From assembly GCA_046483025.1 (NCBI GenBank), contig JAWODZ010000111.1, positions 1 to 24,751 of the forward strand: a stretch of 24,751 nt of DNA, written 5' to 3'. Positions 14,579 to 22,486 of the stretch are shown piece after piece (position 1 is the first letter of the stretch; each line of letters opens with the position of its first letter). This DNA comes from CAYUAG01 sp046483025. Lineage in GTDB: Bacteria > Zhuqueibacterota > QNDG01 > CAYUAG01. The position numbers and the translations under genes are program-made. The notes under the pieces are model-generated. The model was not told the DNA's origin and ran no database searches. It saw only the letters and a program-made list of their open reading frames with translations.

Positions 14579-17101
14579 TCAGTCAAGGAGAAATTCCCGG
14601 GTACGTTTTAGACCTGGCACTGATACAATAGGATGACCATTCTTACTGATCTGAATATCCTCAGGCCAAATGAATTTTGAATACATATTCTGGTAGTAAT
14701 CCAGCGTATACGGTAAAAGTTCAATATAAATATTTCCTTCATCATCACTCTTTATAACTTCCGAGGTTAAACCAAAATCCACTTCACCAAGAAAGGAACG
14801 AATAATAAAACGCGGTAATCCTCTACCGCTCTCGAATTGACGCATTTGGGTTGCTATATCGATTATCGTCGAAATATCAAGTGGATACTCCCGGCTCCAG
14901 GACAATTGAATTGGTAATCCGGCGATATAAAGATGATGAAATTCAATTCCGGCCTCTCTCAATTGATAAGAGATCTTACTTAGCTCATCACCAGAGTCAT
15001 TAATAAAAGGTAATAAGGGTGTATTATTGTAGACAGTAATTCCTTTATTACGCAAATTACCGGCAATTTCTTTATGCTTTGAGGTAATCTCACTTGAATG
15101 TAAAAACTGGGTCTCAATTTCCAGTCTTTTGGGATTGGCGATGGATAAATGATTCAGTCTGCCTAATTGATTGATCAAGGAATGAGTAAAAAGTTCAGGT
15201 TTATAATTAAATCTATGGCTCCGCAAGCGAACCGTGGTTATATGTGGAATTTGGATTAATTTCTGAAACACATTTTTTAAATAAAATAATGAATTGATAA
15301 CATCCATCTTTTGTGAGACAACAATATCAGTAATGTTTTCATCACTTCCAATGTACTTCAAATTCTTATCCAATTCTTCAGAATCAATTTCCATGTCCAT
15401 TTCAACCCGGGTTTTATGAGTTCTGAAAAGTGTCTTGGAATTAGTCGGAACTACAGACTCAGTAAACCGCTGATCATTAAGAGCTGCTGCCTGTAATTGC
15501 TGAAGAGCTTCTAAGGATCTATTGGTTTTCGTTTCAGCCAGCTCCCGTTCCGGTGGGAAAATAGCATGGGTTGTTTTATGTACTCTTGATCCCCACAGAA
15601 GTGATTTATCACCAATATCTGCCCTAAACTTGGTATCAAGTGTGCCCTCTGAATTCAGCCGGGCATTTCTTTTGAATTGCAGGATAGGAGCAAAAGAACT
15701 GAAATATTCCTGGGTATAGGGTGTACGGATCCATATATAATTACTATCATCCTTATCTACTTCCACAGCCCAGCCGCTCAGATTCCAGTCTATCTTGCCA
15801 ATGTGAGTGGCAGTACAGGTACGAGGAACCGCTCTGTCCGATAAATGAGCCCGCAGATAACTCGCCAGTTTAATACCTGACGAGATAGTAGTAACATAGG
15901 AACGGTTTCCTTTAATTGGACTGCAGGGTATGTAAACATAATGCATTTCTGCACCGGCACCGCTTAATTTATTATACAGTTCGACCAGTTCCGGACCTTT
16001 ATCATTACAATCTTTTAACAGTGGTGTTTGTACATAAACCGCTATACCACTTTGAGTTAATTCAGTAATAATATCCAGGCTCTCAATTGATACTTCGTCC
16101 GGATGGATAAAATGAGTTGCAACTTCGATCCGTTTTCCTTTTTCCAAGCTTTCCAGATGTTTTCTTTTAAGATAATTTAACCAGTAGGAATTCTTATCAT
16201 AAAAGAGATATGGATAGTAGGAAATTGATCTTGTTGCAATACGGAGGGTCTGTATATGCGGAATATTGAGTAAACCATTAACTGCATAGCTCAGAGTGGC
16301 CCGGTTCATAAATGGATCACCACCGGTTAATACTACTTCTTTTACCTTGGGAGAAATCCTCACATACATCAAGGCATTCTTAACATTTTCCTGCTTGGGA
16401 GACCTCTGATTCCGGCATTCTTTATGCTTTCTAAAGCAAAACCGGCAATAAACTGGGCAGGTCATGTTTAATACAAATATTATACGGTTTTGATACATCT
16501 GTTCTACTATACCACGATGGAACTGACCAACCCAGGTATGAACTTCACCCTCCCGGTTAAGTTCATCTACAAAGGGCATATACTGATCCGCCACTGACAG
16601 GGATAATCTCATCTGACGGACAGTATGCAGGGATAATCGTACGGGATACCGATCAATAACATTCTGTAGCTTTTTTTGATTTTCAGGAGTAACTTTAATA
16701 TTATTCAGTTTCATAAGCTGTCTGACACTTTTAATTTTTATAAATTTATTCCCTGGTATGAGAACTTCAAGAATTGATAAGACCAAAAGATATGGAAGTA
16801 TTATTTTGTTTATTTTGATGGGATACGTTTCATAACAATTAATTTTTTCAATATGCTGGATTACATTACGGAAAAATCCGTGGGGATCGTTTTCATACCC
16901 TGCTGCTTTCAATAACTGGGTGAATTTTGTCTTTCCGTCCTCATCACCAATTATTGAATAGAATTGCTTACCAACAATATTTATCTCACCGTAGTGTTCA
17001 AGGAAATCGATTGTAGTATTAATCAGTGACTCTAATGATATTATTTTCTTTTCATTTGAATTCTTAAAGATAACTTCCAGTAATATTTCTTTAAAACTCA
17101 T
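14579..17101 (-). CDS. Double-length KamA-family radical SAM protein with a degenerate second copy
   Basis: An 840-residue protein, about twice the length of lysine 2,3-aminomutase. Residues about 120-475 form a KamA-type unit: the Fe-S/SAM motif CPVYCRFC with C215, C219 and C222, then GGDP (260-263), VATHFIHPDE, and DRAVPRTCTATHIGKID, where K436 occupies the place of the PLP lysine (family PGGGGK motif, poorly kept here). Residues about 550-840 repeat the same fold at a constant offset of about 337. In this second copy the cluster cysteines are V551, S555 and L558 (remnant LFRTHK) and the lysine position is E773 (FLGEVDF). Active first copies catalyse 1,2-amino shifts that make beta-amino acids; the substrate here is unknown. 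AAAGGAG precedes the ATG, and a separate promoter lies at 17167-17195. It is downstream of the betaine-type transporter genes. Confidence 0.82.
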   Translation of the reverse strand: MSFKEILLEVIFKNSNEKKIISLESLINTTIDFLEHYGEINIVGKQFYSIIGDEDGKTKFTQLLKAAGYENDPHGFFRNVIQHIEKINCYETYPIKINKIILPYLLVLSILEVLIPGNKFIKIKSVRQLMKLNNIKVTPENQKKLQNVIDRYPVRLSLHTVRQMRLSLSVADQYMPFVDELNREGEVHTWVGQFHRGIVEQMYQNRIIFVLNMTCPVYCRFCFRKHKECRNQRSPKQENVKNALMYVRISPKVKEVVLTGGDPFMNRATLSYAVNGLLNIPHIQTLRIATRSISYYPYLFYDKNSYWLNYLKRKHLESLEKGKRIEVATHFIHPDEVSIESLDIITELTQSGIAVYVQTPLLKDCNDKGPELVELYNKLSGAGAEMHYVYIPCSPIKGNRSYVTTISSGIKLASYLRAHLSDRAVPRTCTATHIGKIDWNLSGWAVEVDKDDSNYIWIRTPYTQEYFSSFAPILQFKRNARLNSEGTLDTKFRADIGDKSLLWGSRVHKTTHAIFPPERELAETKTNRSLEALQQLQAAALNDQRFTESVVPTNSKTLFRTHKTRVEMDMEIDSEELDKNLKYIGSDENITDIVVSQKMDVINSLFYLKNVFQKLIQIPHITTVRLRSHRFNYKPELFTHSLINQLGRLNHLSIANPKRLEIETQFLHSSEITSKHKEIAGNLRNKGITVYNNTPLLPFINDSGDELSKISYQLREAGIEFHHLYIAGLPIQLSWSREYPLDISTIIDIATQMRQFESGRGLPRFIIRSFLGEVDFGLTSEVIKSDDEGNIYIELLPYTLDYYQNMYSKFIWPEDIQISKNGHPIVSVPGLKRTREFLLD

Positions 17102-17166
17102 TTGTTACTCCTTTAAATATCACAGCTATATTTGCTATTACTATTTATAGAATTTATATAAAACGT

Positions 17167-17195
17167 AATATTGAAAAAATTTTATGGAAAGTCAA
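17167..17195 (-). promoter_or_regulatory. Possible promoter of the KamA-like gene
   Basis: On the minus strand TTGACT (17195-17190) and AATATT (17172-17167) are spaced by 17 bp, about 65 bp before the ATG at 17101. It would let the KamA-like gene be transcribed apart from the solute-binding protein gene, which ends at 17240. Confidence 0.4.
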
Positions 17196-17239
17196 GCTTA
17201 ATGAATTTGATTATAATAAAAATAATAAAATTTCTATAA

Positions 17240-18184
17240 TCACTGCTCAACTAAATAATCACTGAGATCAGAGATAGTTTCAATCCCTAATTCCTGGGCA
17301 TGATTTTTTCTCATAGTCAGGGTATAGGTATTATTAAATCCAAGTGGGTCCAGCCAGATAAGATGATATTTTTCTTTGAATACTTTTTTTACAATCGAAT
17401 ATGTTTTATCAGCATCTCTGACATTTTCTCTGTTTAAAATATTAAGAAGACCGGTCCCGGTATACTCTACATAGAGATCAACATCACCTGATCTCAAGGC
17501 ATTGAAACAGATCATGGTACCGCCCAGATTAAGTTTGCGTCGTACCTTAATATTCATTTTTCTTTCCAGAAGTAAAGCAATGATTTGTCCGATTATCTCC
17601 TGCTCGGTAAAATGTTTTCCTCCTACAGTAAACACAGCATTTTCATACCTGGGTTCTTTATTTAATGGTTGTATAAGTTCTCTTTTTAATAAAAAATTTC
17701 TGGCGATATTTTCAGCCTTATGTCCTTTCCGATCTGCTAAAAAATTCAGATGCTGCATGGTGGAATCATCTATTTGATTTGTGACTAAGGATAAAACTTC
17801 TCTAATATCCGGATAATTTTTTAGGGTCTGTTCCTTAATCAGAGGAACAGCATAATAAGGAGGAAAAAACTCCTTATCATCTTCCAAAACTTTTAATCCA
17901 TAGGCAGGAATACGCCCATCAGTAGCAAAGGCATCAATAACATCCACTGCTCCGCTGGCCAGGGCTCTGTACATGAGTCCAGGATCCATTTGCAAAGGCG
18001 GCTGGTTAAACTCAAGTCCATAATGTTTCTTTAAACCTGTATATCCATCCGGACGGGAAAGAAACTCAGCATCAAATGCTGCTCTCAATCCCCCGTTTCT
18101 TGAATATGGAGAAGCTATAAGAAGAAATACGACAATACTTATAATAGAAATAAAAATAATAATTGCTTTATTTTGTAAAGACAT
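17240..18184 (-). CDS. OpuC/OsmF-type quaternary-amine binding protein with permuted halves
   Basis: A 314-residue solute-binding protein of the glycine betaine/choline (OpuAC-domain) family, held in the periplasm by one N-terminal hydrophobic segment (about 7-24; no lipobox). The usual order of family motifs is reversed. Residues 33-170 hold what is normally the second part: AEFLSRPDGY (39-48), FATDGRI (86-92), LEDDKEFFPPYYAVP (100-114). Residues 184-314 hold what is normally the first part: GGKHFTEQE (188-196), NLGGT, DLYVEYTGTG (236-245), NNTYTL, ETISDL (302-307). Both halves are complete, so this is a circular permutation rather than a truncation. Y241 of YTGT is a usual aromatic-cage residue. 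The permease and ATPase lie upstream, beyond a 564-bp repeat spacer. The ligand is probably betaine, choline, carnitine or proline betaine. Confidence 0.85.
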   Translation of the reverse strand: MSLQNKAIIIFISIISIVVFLLIASPYSRNGGLRAAFDAEFLSRPDGYTGLKKHYGLEFNQPPLQMDPGLMYRALASGAVDVIDAFATDGRIPAYGLKVLEDDKEFFPPYYAVPLIKEQTLKNYPDIREVLSLVTNQIDDSTMQHLNFLADRKGHKAENIARNFLLKRELIQPLNKEPRYENAVFTVGGKHFTEQEIIGQIIALLLERKMNIKVRRKLNLGGTMICFNALRSGDVDLYVEYTGTGLLNILNRENVRDADKTYSIVKKVFKEKYHLIWLDPLGFNNTYTLTMRKNHAQELGIETISDLSDYLVEQ

Positions 18185-18748
18185 GAATCAATCCATTTAA
18201 AATATCTTTTTATAATCGTGATATATTCTCAAATAAATTAACAATTGTGTCTTCCTGAGGAACGAAGTGACGAAGGATCTCCTGCCACTGAGAGGAGAAC
18301 TTCAAAAGAAATTTATCGATCAATGAATGCATTATTTTTCTGCATCCAAAAGACATTTATCGTCAAGAAGCGTACATAAAACCTTTTTGGCATATCGGCA
18401 TGAGATTCTTCACTCGCTTTGCTCGCTCAGAATGACATTTTGGATGACTAGATTGAAAAACTGTAAACTTTTTACAGGACGACACCATTCATTAGTCTTT
18501 AGTCTTTGAGTCATAGAATCATCTCATATCTGGCCGTCTGCCGTCCGTGAACTGTGGTCCATTTCGACTTCCGACCACTGATAATTGACTTTTGAACATA
18601 AATTCTCTCAAGTTCTCTCGCTCTAAAGTTCTCAAGTTCTAAACTCTTGATTCTTGCTTCTTCCCTTCTCCATCCTCCATTCTCACATTTTCCATTATAC
18701 ATTATTCATCGACAACTGCCCACCACACCCATTTTAATACATAAATTC
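18185..18748. other. Gene-free spacer 2 inside the ABC transporter locus
   Basis: A 564-bp stretch without a convincing gene separates the permease from the binding-protein gene. It holds copy A of a hairpin repeat element (18250-18486), word-like repeats GTCTGCCGTCCG (18536-18547), and several AGTTCT units (about 18608-18640). GCTCTAAAGTTCT also occurs at about 7176-7188. Short ORFs here read through repeats and are not believed. Intact systems of this type are usually tightly packed, so the repeats were probably inserted or expanded here. Confidence 0.6.
18250..18486. repeat. Palindromic repeat element, copy A
   Basis: The left end (18258-18281) is identical over 24 bp to 24404-24427 of copy B. 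The right end, GCATGAGATTCTTC onward and ACTGTAAACTTTTT-CAGGACGACACC to 18486, also matches copy B, while the centre differs. Left and right parts are imperfect inverted repeats of each other (GAAGGATCTCCTGCC against GGCATGAGATTCTTC), so the element can fold into a long hairpin. Confidence 0.65.
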
Positions 18749-19468
18749 TTATCCCCTACCTTTCTTCTTCATCATTCGTAATCCCGAAGGAGTAAGCCAT
18801 TTTTCCACTCCTCCCATTAATCCGTCAAAAATCAGGGCCAGAAAAGCAGCAGGCAGGGTTCCGGCAATAAGATAATCAATCTGATTACTTCTCAAACCGA
18901 TAAGAATCAGATCTCCAAGTCCTCCCGCACCTATCAGTCCACAAAGTGTTGCAATACCGATTGTCCACACTGATGATATTCTGATACCAGCGGTAATAAA
19001 AGGAAGTGCTAAAGGAAGTTCAATGGTCATAAGAATTTGTTTCTGGGTCATCCCCATTCCCCGGGCAACCTCTAATACGGATGGATCCACCTCTTTAATT
19101 CCCGTATAAGTATTTCTTAAGATAGGCAGTAAAGAATAAAGGACCAGAGCAGTAATTGCAGGCAGTACTCCGATGGTGGGGATAGCACCTCCGGTACGAT
19201 ACCAGTTACTTCCGCTAATTATTTGATTAATCAGGATAAAAACTGTTACTGTTAAAGCTAATAGAGCTAAAGTTGGAATGGTTTGAATAATACCGGCAAT
19301 ATTCATTATCACAGTAACCAGTTTATCTTTTTTTGTTTTTGTCAGATATATTCCCAGAGGTACAGCAATAAAGACTGCAATAATAATACTGATAAAAGTA
19401 AGGTAAAGATGCTGAAAAGCATGAATAGCAATATCATTTCCTAATTTCATAAAGAACTGTTTTATCAT
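18749..19468 (-). CDS. OpuCB-type permease of a quaternary-amine ABC transporter
   Basis: A 239-residue inner-membrane permease with about six hydrophobic segments and the BPD-transport signature EVARGMGMTQKQILMTIELPLALPFITAG (about 132-160), the EAA loop that docks on the ATPase. GIIQTIPTLALLAL and GLIGAGGLGDLI are typical of OpuCB/OpuCD/OsmW proteins. A longer frame starts at 19489 inside the ATPase gene, but ATG 19468 has GGGAG upstream and lies 2 bp after the ATPase stop. Only one permease gene is present, so it probably works as a homodimer with the ATPase at 19471-20457 and the binding protein at 17240-18184. Confidence 0.9.
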   Translation of the reverse strand: MIKQFFMKLGNDIAIHAFQHLYLTFISIIIAVFIAVPLGIYLTKTKKDKLVTVIMNIAGIIQTIPTLALLALTVTVFILINQIISGSNWYRTGGAIPTIGVLPAITALVLYSLLPILRNTYTGIKEVDPSVLEVARGMGMTQKQILMTIELPLALPFITAGIRISSVWTIGIATLCGLIGAGGLGDLILIGLRSNQIDYLIAGTLPAAFLALIFDGLMGGVEKWLTPSGLRMMKKKGRG

Positions 19469-19470
19469 AA

Positions 19471-20457
19471 TTATTGACTCCCTATCCATTTACCCAGAAA
19501 CTGGGAAATAGAAGATACCATTGTCTCTTTTTTCATTACCCCCACCAATGTTTCTCCATCATAAATTCCTATCTTGTGAACCTGACTGATTTTAAAAAGA
19601 TTAATAGCTTCTAACAGTGAATCAGTAAGTTTAAGATTGACCTCGGATTGGATATCTTCTTCAGGTTTCTTTTTTGTCATACTTTTTATATCTTTTAAGT
19701 CTCTGATTTTTTTAGTAAGAAGAGCTAATTGGAATCGATGTGATCCCAGAAAATCTTCCACAAATTTATTAGCAGGATTGTCGATTAAGATGTCAGGTTT
19801 ATCCAGTTGCTGTAACTTACCTTTATCCATTAAAGCAATGCGGTCTCCAAGTTTTATGGCTTCAAACATATCATGAGTAACAAAAAGAGTTGTTTTTTTT
19901 AGTTTTCTCTGTATCTGTAAAAATCCATCCTGAAGAGTAAATCTGGTGATAGGATCGATTGCTCCGAAAGGTTCATCCATGAGCAAAATATCAGGATCAG
20001 CAGCCAATGCCCTGGCTACTCCAATGCGTTGCTTCTGGCCTCCGCTGAGCTGATAGGGATAACGATCAATAAACTGACCAGGTTCCAGTTCTACCAGCTG
20101 GAGCATTTCAGTGTTTCTCTTATCTATTTTATCTTTATCCCAGCTAAGCAAACGGGGGACAGTAGCAATGTTTTCCCCTACAGTCAAATGGGGGAATAAA
20201 CCAATATGCTGAACTGCATATCCTATCCTGCGCCGCAGTTGAATGGGATCATAATTCTGAATGTCCTTACCCTCTACAAAAATGTTGCCTCCACTCACCT
20301 CTTCCAGCCGGTTAACCATTTTAATACAGGTGGTCTTGCCGCTTCCGCTTGTGCCTAAAAACACCAGCAATTCATTTTCCTGGATTTCTAAGGACAGATC
20401 CTTTACCGCTTCAACATTTTTACCGAACTTTTTTGATACATTATTAAATTTTATCAT
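19471..20457 (-). CDS. OpuCA-type ATPase of the quaternary-amine ABC transporter
   Basis: A 328-residue cytoplasmic ATPase. Walker A is GTSGSGKTT (35-43), Q-loop Q83, signature LSGGQKQ (137-143), Walker B ILLMDEP (157-163), and switch His H195. After the ATPase domain (about 1-240) comes a C-terminal segment (about 265-320) that resembles one CBS motif (VHKIGIYDGETLVGVMKK). Family members carry CBS domains that sense ionic strength, and a single short one here may give reduced or different osmotic gating. The gene starts 6 bp after the SAM methyltransferase stop, and the permease starts 2 bp after its own stop, so it is tightly cotranscribed with both. Confidence 0.93.
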   Translation of the reverse strand: MIKFNNVSKKFGKNVEAVKDLSLEIQENELLVFLGTSGSGKTTCIKMVNRLEEVSGGNIFVEGKDIQNYDPIQLRRRIGYAVQHIGLFPHLTVGENIATVPRLLSWDKDKIDKRNTEMLQLVELEPGQFIDRYPYQLSGGQKQRIGVARALAADPDILLMDEPFGAIDPITRFTLQDGFLQIQRKLKKTTLFVTHDMFEAIKLGDRIALMDKGKLQQLDKPDILIDNPANKFVEDFLGSHRFQLALLTKKIRDLKDIKSMTKKKPEEDIQSEVNLKLTDSLLEAINLFKISQVHKIGIYDGETLVGVMKKETMVSSISQFLGKWIGSQ

Positions 20458-20463
20458 TGTCTG

Positions 20464-21714
20464 CTATTTTTTAATAGTAAATATTCCTACCAGCCCATGA
20501 CCATTTCCCCTTCCCTTTTGAAACTTCATTTCCAAATTTCTGAGGCAATAACCTAACTGAGGTTCTATTACATCTGCTCTCACATCATCCATTTGAAAAC
20601 ACCCAATATCTTTAACAATACAATATATCTTTTCTAATGCAGACAGCACAATCCCCGGATATTTTTCATTTCCCTCTGAAAATGAAGATATCTTTTCCCC
20701 GCCTTTGTTCTTTAATAGCTGGGCAGTATACTCAATAATTGTATTCCATGCAAAAGAGAACTGTGCAAAAAAATTATTCTGTGACTGCATGGTTGCATGA
20801 GAATGATAATTTACCTTTAACTTTTTCAAATCAGTACGTCTGCCTCTTTCAAAAAGTAAATTTATCTGATTTCTCAAAGGATGCAAGTATTTATTATAAT
20901 CATTTGTATCCATGTGTCTTCCCGCAAACAACGAACGATCAAATATTTCCTCTACTCTCCAGCTTATTCCGGTATTTTCCTCCACTTTATCTAATATTTT
21001 AGTGATCTCTTCCCTGCTCATAAGACGTAGTTTCAAAGGAGTTAATTCTAACCCCTTTCTTATTTCAGAAGGATAAATATAAGAAATATAATAATCCATC
21101 CACTGTTCCGATGTTATCTCATCTGTCCACAACTCCTGCCATTCATAGGAATATCTACCCAGCCAGTCCCCTATAACTACAGAACTGTTATCTGCATGCC
21201 TGGCAATATCCGAAAAAAGCCGCACTGTTTCTTCTTCATTGATATGGGACATTACACCATATGAAGTAAAATAGACATCATAAGGCCTCTCATCCTTTTC
21301 TACAGGTAACCCTTGAGAAAAATCTCCCCAGGAACAGATCATTTTTGATTTATTCCCCCATCGTTCCGAATTCTGAGCCAGTAAATCTTTATTATTCTCA
21401 ATCCCTTTGTAGAGTTCAAGTGAACTATTATTCAATAACTTTGTTTTGGTTTTGCTCAGCCCGGGCTTGCTTTTATTCAGATCTCTGAACATTTCATATC
21501 CATCACCACTACCACATCCCAGATCCAGAATTCTGAATTTTTTCCCTTTTTTTTGCTGTTCTTTAAATCGTCTTTCAACAAAGGGGCGTAAAAAAATACG
21601 GGTAATCTCATCTTCCCAAAAAATACGAACATTGTCATATTTTCCCCGGATCCCTTTTTGTCTTCTGTACATTCCGCTACTAACTGCCTGGGAATATGGA
21701 TCTTTTTTTCTCAT
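20464..21714 (-). CDS. SAM-dependent class I methyltransferase coupled to the corrinoid protein gene
   Basis: A 416-residue soluble protein with a Rossmann-type SAM-binding motif ILDLGCGSGDGYEMF (about 62-76). Further methyltransferase-like segments are YKGIENNKDLL (acidic loop), YDVYFTSYGVMSHINEEE and VVIGDWLGRYSYEWQE. A helical C-terminal extension (about 270-416) has no recognised domain. The ATG overlaps the stop codon of the corrinoid gene as TGATG, which implies translational coupling; a TTG at 21717 is a less likely start. Position between MttB/corrinoid and the transporter points to methylamine or betaine chemistry, such as methylating a demethylated product or an osmolyte precursor. 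That is inference, and I do not recognise the substrate. Confidence 0.75.
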   Translation of the reverse strand: MRKKDPYSQAVSSGMYRRQKGIRGKYDNVRIFWEDEITRIFLRPFVERRFKEQQKKGKKFRILDLGCGSGDGYEMFRDLNKSKPGLSKTKTKLLNNSSLELYKGIENNKDLLAQNSERWGNKSKMICSWGDFSQGLPVEKDERPYDVYFTSYGVMSHINEEETVRLFSDIARHADNSSVVIGDWLGRYSYEWQELWTDEITSEQWMDYYISYIYPSEIRKGLELTPLKLRLMSREEITKILDKVEENTGISWRVEEIFDRSLFAGRHMDTNDYNKYLHPLRNQINLLFERGRRTDLKKLKVNYHSHATMQSQNNFFAQFSFAWNTIIEYTAQLLKNKGGEKISSFSEGNEKYPGIVLSALEKIYCIVKDIGCFQMDDVRADVIEPQLGYCLRNLEMKFQKGRGNGHGLVGIFTIKK

Positions 21715-22385
21715 CAAACAGCCTTTAGTTTATCCAGAGCAGCAAAAGCATCTTCACAATAATAATCTGCTCCAATTTTTTTAGCAAATTCCTCTGAAAC
21801 CGGAGCACCTCCAACTAAAATTTTAATTTTATCTTTGATGCCTTCTTTTTCAAGCATTTCTATAACTTCCTGCATATGTCCCATGGTTGTGGTAAGAAGG
21901 GCAGAAAGACCTAAAAATTTTGCATTACTCTGTTTGACTGCTTCTACGATTTTATCTGCTGATATACCGGTACCGATATCATTTACTTCAAAACCGGAAC
22001 CTTTTAACATAGTTGCCACAATATTTTTCCCTATATCGTGTAGATCTCCTTCTACTGTAGCAATGACGAATTTCCCCCGGCTTTTAATATTTTCATGTAC
22101 CAGCAAGGGTTCAAGTATATTCATAGCCTCTCCTACACATTCGGCTGCAGCCAGCATATCAGGTATCAGATATTCCCCGCTTTCATACTTCTTACCAACT
22201 TCTTCCATTCCTGGATTAAGAGCTTTAGTTAATATATCTGTTGGATCTATCTTTTCATCCACTGCCTGATTAACAAGTTCAATTACTCCAGGACGTCCAA
22301 CCATATCTCCCTCAAATCCTTCATCCTCCTTGTCAATACGCCCTGAAATAACATTCTTTCTTATTTCTTCTAAAATATCACTCAT
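21714..22385 (-). CDS. Corrinoid protein of a methyltransferase system (MttC/MtbC-like)
   Basis: A 223-residue cobalamin-binding protein that carries methyl groups between a substrate methyltransferase and an acceptor enzyme. The N-terminal four-helix cap (about 20-95) has GRPGVIELVNQAVDE and YESGEYLIPDMLAAAE. The cobalamin domain (about 104-223) has the base-off motif GDLHDIGKNIV with the cobalt-ligating H116, then GLSALLTTTM (159-168) and VGGAPVS (191-197). Full length for MtbC/MttC/MtmC proteins. AAGGAG precedes the ATG. It lies 101 bp after the MttB-family gene, its likely partner, and overlaps the SAM methyltransferase gene. No reductive activator or corrinoid:folate methyltransferase gene lies in the window; these would be encoded elsewhere. 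Confidence 0.93.
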   Translation of the reverse strand: MSDILEEIRKNVISGRIDKEDEGFEGDMVGRPGVIELVNQAVDEKIDPTDILTKALNPGMEEVGKKYESGEYLIPDMLAAAECVGEAMNILEPLLVHENIKSRGKFVIATVEGDLHDIGKNIVATMLKGSGFEVNDIGTGISADKIVEAVKQSNAKFLGLSALLTTTMGHMQEVIEMLEKEGIKDKIKILVGGAPVSEEFAKKIGADYYCEDAFAALDKLKAV

Positions 22386-22447
22386 AATTATCTCCTTATT
22401 TATTGTAAAAACTACCTTTTTAACCTCATCAACTGCTGGCTTGTTTT

Positions 22448-22484
22448 ATTTTGTATCTTGCATTTTGTATTTTGTATCTTGCAT
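22448..22484. repeat. Identical 16-bp direct repeat before the corrinoid gene
   Basis: ATTTTGTATCTTGCAT occurs at 22448-22463 and again at 22469-22484, with a partial unit between them. It lies in the 101-bp gap between the MttB-family and corrinoid genes and ends next to the MttB stop codon region. Confidence 0.7.
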
Positions 22485-22486
22485 CA

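Noticed and set aside
18327..18509. 60-codon plus-strand frame in spacer 2
   Set aside because: It is a translation of repeat copy A and has no homologous protein pattern.
18511..18702. 63-codon minus-strand frame in spacer 2
   Set aside because: It is made of degenerate word repeats and its composition is not protein-like.
17240..18748. Truncated binding protein with its N-terminal half lost to the repeat insertion
   Set aside because: The missing N-terminal half motifs are present in the same protein after the C-terminal half motifs, and the spacer encodes no remnant. Permutation explains the data better than truncation.
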